From Fidelibacterota bacterium (GTDB lineage: Bacteria > Fidelibacterota > Fidelibacteria > Fidelibacterales > Fidelibacteraceae), in NCBI GenBank assembly GCA_029931905.1, contig JAOZRH010000100.1, positions 1 to 7,509 of the forward strand: 7,509 nt of DNA. Reading direction: 5' to 3'. How positions within the stretch are numbered: the stretch's first letter is position 1; each line of letters opens with the position of its first letter. The translations under genes and the position numbers were made by a program. Shown here one piece after another: positions 6,566-7,509 of this stretch. The notes beneath the pieces are model-generated. The model did not search any database and was not told where the DNA came from. It was given only the letters and a program-made list of their open reading frames with translations.

Positions 6566-7509
6566 ATGTTAAATCAATTAATAATATTCGACAAAACAAA
6601 ATCAGAAAATCTTGACCGCTTAGCTGGAGTAGATGAAGCGGGCAGAGGACCAATTGCGGGGCCTGTTGTAGCTGGTGCTGTGATAATTAATAAAAGCAAT
6701 GATTTGATAAATGATTCTAAAAAATTGACAGAGAAAAAACGAGAAGAAGCGTATAAATGGATAATTGAAAATGCGATTTCTTGGTCTTTTGCAGTTGTTG
6801 GAATGGAAACAATTGATAAAATAAATATTTTACAGGCGAGTTTGTTAGCAATGAAAAGGGCAGTAGAAAAATTAGAAACAAAGCCCAAAAAAATACTGAT
6901 AGATGGAAATAAAATTCCTAATAATTTGGAAAATGCTGAAGCGATTATTGGTGGAGATGGAAAATCATTTTCAATTGCTTGTGCTTCGATTATTGCAAAA
7001 GTAACTCGTGATAATATCATGAAACGATGGCATAAAATATATGATAATTATGAATTTGCTAAACATAAAGGTTATGGAACTAAACAACATATTTTATTAG
7101 TTAATGATAATTTGCCGTCACCAATTCACCGTTTAGGATTTGCTCCAATTAAGGATTTTAATTTTCCAAAATATCCTAATAAAATAGCTTTAGGGAGATG
7201 GGGTGAAAATTGGGCGATTTATTATTTAATGAAAAAAAAATATAAATTCATTGAACGGAATTATTTTGCAGGAAAATTTGGTGAAATAGATATTATTATG
7301 AAAAAAGATGAAAGATATATTTTTGTGGAAGTGAAAACAAAGGGTCCGGGCGATTATTATGATGTTGCTGAATCAATCACTCGTGGAAAAGTTGCAAAAA
7401 TGTTGAAATGTTGTGATTTATATTTTTATAACAAAGAAATTGATAAATATGAAGTTGAATTTGATGCAATAATAGTTGATGCAAAGAATTGGCGAAAACC
7501 GAAAATTGT
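6566..7509 (+). CDS. rnhB: Ribonuclease HII fused in frame to a YraN/UPF0102 domain, 3' end missing
   Basis: One frame of 314 codons runs uninterrupted to the window end. Residues ~14-197 are RNase HII, which cuts RNA in RNA/DNA hybrids and at single ribonucleotides in DNA. The family motifs are present: GVDEAGRGPIAGP with D23 and E24, NDSKKLTEKKR (49-59), LIDGN with D113, GGDGKSFSIACASIIAKVTRD with D131, HKGYGT (167-172) and the terminal PIHRLGF (186-192). All four acidic catalytic residues are seen. After a ~10-residue linker (197-206), residues 207-314 match YraN, a restriction-endonuclease-like fold: LGRWGEN (E214), ERNYFAGKFGEIDII (D242), FVEVKTK (E255, K257) and VEFDAIIV. Only the last ~10 residues of a typical YraN should be missing. 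The two are commonly separate, often neighbouring, genes; a single polypeptide is unusual. The start abuts the upstream stop. The YraN activity is not well established. Confidence 0.92.
   Translation, partial: MLNQLIIFDKTKSENLDRLAGVDEAGRGPIAGPVVAGAVIINKSNDLINDSKKLTEKKREEAYKWIIENAISWSFAVVGMETIDKINILQASLLAMKRAVEKLETKPKKILIDGNKIPNNLENAEAIIGGDGKSFSIACASIIAKVTRDNIMKRWHKIYDNYEFAKHKGYGTKQHILLVNDNLPSPIHRLGFAPIKDFNFPKYPNKIALGRWGENWAIYYLMKKKYKFIERNYFAGKFGEIDIIMKKDERYIFVEVKTKGPGDYYDVAESITRGKVAKMLKCCDLYFYNKEIDKYEVEFDAIIVDAKNWRKPKI

Noticed and set aside
6574..7020. 148-codon open frame on the - strand
   Set aside because: It lies wholly opposite the RNase HII domain, whose catalytic motifs are complete on the + strand. 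Its translation is Leu/Ile/Ser-rich with no family features, as expected from the antisense of an AT-rich gene.

Overview
This is a very AT-rich window in which every supportable gene lies on the + strand. The likely source is an uncultured member of the Bacteroidota/FCB group, possibly Ignavibacteria-like. That assignment is an inference. It rests on the low GC, the weak or absent Shine-Dalgarno sites at most starts, the secreted FN3 plus propeller protein with its 'TTxDTTSHxFxW...NIWxVGE' signature (recalled from environmental Bacteroidota and Ignavibacteria), and the short intergenic 'ATCCGTG' repeats. No marker gene in the window settles the taxonomy.

Layout. Positions 3-1184 hold the C-terminal part of a large surface or secreted protein: the end of a fibronectin type III module followed by a beta-propeller-like repeat region. 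Positions 1185-1356 are a compositionally distinct intergenic patch. It holds a strong ribosome binding site followed by only 20 codons, a GC-rich hairpin, and three 9-bp tandem copies of an ATCCGT unit. A co-oriented cluster follows: a GT-B glycosyltransferase (1357-2481), NAD+ synthetase with an N-terminal nitrilase-fold domain (2496-4109), a ComEC/Rec2 DNA-uptake channel (4133-6298), an unrecognised 64-residue protein (6371-6565), and a gene in which ribonuclease HII continues in frame into a YraN/UPF0102 nuclease-like domain (6566 to beyond the window end).

The gaps from the glycosyltransferase onward are 14, 23, 72 and 0 bases, which fits co-transcription, although no promoter or terminator could be identified. 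The products do not form one pathway. They cover a glycan transferase, NAD biosynthesis, DNA import, and ribonucleotide/DNA processing.

Three protein-level anomalies stand out. (1) The NAD synthetase glutaminase domain has Ser where the catalytic Cys is expected, and a degraded motif around the expected Lys, while its synthetase domain looks intact. (2) The ComEC C-terminal domain keeps the outline of a metallo-beta-lactamase fold but lacks the His/Asp metal-binding motif. (3) RNase HII and YraN, usually separate proteins, form one open reading frame. I found no convincing defence system, CRISPR array, insertion sequence, or tRNA/rRNA gene.
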